Source: an uncultured Oscillospiraceae bacterium
GTDB taxonomy: Bacteria > Bacillota > Clostridia > Oscillospirales > Acutalibacteraceae
Assembly: GCA_900549755.1 (NCBI GenBank)
Contig: URPQ01000085.1
Coordinates: forward strand, 1-6,008
Direction: 5' to 3'
Length of the DNA stretch: 6,008 nt
The notes beneath the pieces are model-generated. The model was not told where the DNA came from, did no database searches, and saw nothing but the letters and a program-made list of their open reading frames with translations. Positions 4,883 to 6,008 of this stretch are shown here, one piece after another. Within the stretch, counting starts at the first letter, position 1, and every line of letters begins with the position of its first letter. The translations under genes were made by a program, and so were the position numbers.

Positions 4883-6008
4883 TTATTTTTCGGCGGCGGC
4901 TCTGCGCAGGGAATTTATTTCGGCGGCGGGAACGAACAGCCCATTATCGCATATAACGTCAATTTTTTCTGGCAAATATGGGGTTGAGCCGAATTTATCA
5001 ATCGCGGCTTTCAGTCTTTCGGCGGTAACGGGTTTATTCTGCGCCGATTGCGGTATTTCGCCCTCGGCGGTTACGGTGTTTTTGCCGTCGCTTAAAGTAA
5101 GGCGCAGGGGAGTATTGCTTTTCACGGTCAGCGCCGCTGAAATTTTAACGCTTTGCCTTTCGGCGCGGTAAAGCCCGTGAAGAGAGGCAAATGCCGCGTC
5201 CGCCGCGGTAACGTCGTCCTTTGTGCGTATGCCGAACATATCTCGGTTTAAATTTCCGGTATGATAGCCGTCGGTAAAGCCTGAACGCGAGAAGACGTTT
5301 TTTAAAAGATTTTCAATATCCTGCGGCACATAGCCCATATCGCGCGCGGCATATGCCGCAGCAGTGGCGGCGGCAACATATTCGGGGCGTTTCATTCGCC
5401 CCTCAATTTTAAATGAGTTAACGCCTATATTTTGCAGTTCCGATAAATGATTGAGCAAGGATAAATCTTTAAGGCTTAAATCGTGCCCGGTGCCGCCCTC
5501 AACGGAAAAGGGAAGACGGCAGGGCCCCGCGCATAAGCCTCTGTTTCCGCTGCGGGAGCCTAAAAACGCCGAAAGCCTGCACTGCCCCGAAACAGACATA
5601 CATAAAGCGCCGTGCACAAACACCTCGGTTTCAAGCCCCAGTTCTTCCGCCCTGCGGCAGAAAATTTTAAGCTCTGAAAACGACATTTCACGCGCGGCTA
5701 CCACCCGCTTAAAGCCTGCTTTTTTAAGGTACGGCAAGGCGGAGGGCGACATAACCGACATTTGCGTAGAGGCGTGGAGCGAAAGCCCGGGAACAGCAAT
5801 TTTTAAAATGTGCGCCAGACCTATATCCTGAATTATAACGCCGTCAATACCCGCAAGATACGCCGCCCGTGCAAGTTCACAGGCGGCACTGAGCTCTGAA
5901 TCCTTTATTAAAATATTTAAGGTGAGATATGCTTTAACCCCGCGTATATGGCAATATTCGGCGGCGGCTTTAAGCTCGCTTACAGAAAAATTTTCCGCGT
6001 TTCTGCGC
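4883..6008 (-). CDS. U32 family protein, RlhA-like, N-terminal part (5' end outside window)
   Basis: The frame is open from the right edge, where it reads NAENFSVSELKAAAEYCH, so about 40-50 N-terminal residues are missing. It continues through the U32 hallmarks: LHASTQMSV (just upstream of and including ATG 5761), EVFVHGALCMSVSGQC (5579-5626), GNRGLCAGPCR (5516-5548) and KIEGRMKRPEY (5378-5410). From about 5180 to 4907 it has a beta-rich segment ending in INSLRRAAAEK that matches DUF3656 by position and pattern. U32 plus DUF3656 is the architecture of E. coli RlhA, required for 5-hydroxycytidine formation in 23S rRNA; other U32 proteins act on tRNA or in ubiquinone synthesis, and the old label peptidase/collagenase is doubtful for this branch. 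The frame ends at TAA 4883-4885, directly after DUF3656, where homologues continue into a further domain that is present here downstream in the same frame. ATG 5761 is internal and not the true start. Joined length in the window is about 646 codons, close to the family norm. Confidence 0.88.
   Translation of the reverse strand, partial: RRNAENFSVSELKAAAEYCHIRGVKAYLTLNILIKDSELSAACELARAAYLAGIDGVIIQDIGLAHILKIAVPGLSLHASTQMSVMSPSALPYLKKAGFKRVVAAREMSFSELKIFCRRAEELGLETEVFVHGALCMSVSGQCRLSAFLGSRSGNRGLCAGPCRLPFSVEGGTGHDLSLKDLSLLNHLSELQNIGVNSFKIEGRMKRPEYVAAATAAAYAARDMGYVPQDIENLLKNVFSRSGFTDGYHTGNLNRDMFGIRTKDDVTAADAAFASLHGLYRAERQSVKISAALTVKSNTPLRLTLSDGKNTVTAEGEIPQSAQNKPVTAERLKAAIDKFGSTPYLPEKIDVICDNGLFVPAAEINSLRRAAAEK

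Noticed and set aside
4883..4885. TAA read as a sense codon under an altered genetic code
   Set aside because: TAA ends other genes in this window at normal places (ABC exporter, DUF6106-like protein, the U32 C-terminus), so genome-wide reassignment is not supported; local readthrough remains possible.
5451..5831. Plus-strand open frame antisense to the U32 N-terminal part
   Set aside because: The minus strand here encodes clear U32 motifs; the plus-strand translation is low-complexity and has no ribosome binding site.
1..6008. CRISPR array, tRNA or rRNA gene
   Set aside because: No regularly spaced direct repeats and no recognisable tRNA or rRNA motifs were seen on either strand.

Overview
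This is a piece of a low-to-middle GC Firmicutes chromosome, most likely an uncultured gut-type member of class Clostridia. The evidence is AT-rich intergenic DNA with clear sigma-A type promoters and purine-rich Shine-Dalgarno sites, a small clostridial membrane protein of the DUF6106 type, and a long U32 peptidase carrying the DUF3656 domain. The taxon is inferred from gene content and sequence style, not from a search.

Layout. Bases 1 to about 590 hold a terminator-like hairpin and a receiver-only fragment of a LytTR-type response regulator on the plus strand. At about 575-604 this segment abuts, tail to tail, a minus-strand NAD(P)HX repair gene (nnr) that has lost most of its dehydratase domain. 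Both genes stop at the same point, so this is a breakpoint: either a genomic rearrangement or an assembly chimera. Upstream of nnr and in the same minus-strand operon (13 nt gap) is a 170-residue two-helix membrane protein resembling DUF6106. A short intergenic region (1995-2114) carries two divergent promoters that appear to share one palindromic -35 hexamer, TTGCAA. The rightward promoter drives a two-gene operon of an 89-residue PqqD-like protein followed after 1 nt by a 554-residue ABC exporter. A strong terminator follows the exporter; it lies inside the 3' end of the convergent gene. From 4064 to the right edge the minus strand encodes a long U32-family protein, RlhA-like in architecture. 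It is cut by a single in-frame TAA at 4883-4885, with coding homology continuing in the same frame on both sides; its N-terminus lies outside the window.

How the genes fit together. The PqqD-like protein and the exporter look like a functional pair, possibly a peptide recognition protein with a dedicated exporter, but no precursor peptide, radical SAM enzyme or peptidase is present here, so a RiPP role is only a hypothesis. DUF6106 and nnr form a separate housekeeping-type operon. The U32 protein is probably an RNA-modification factor. I do not see a complete new system. The points most worth checking are the double-truncation breakpoint, the in-frame stop in the U32 gene, the shared -35 element and the PqqD-exporter pair.
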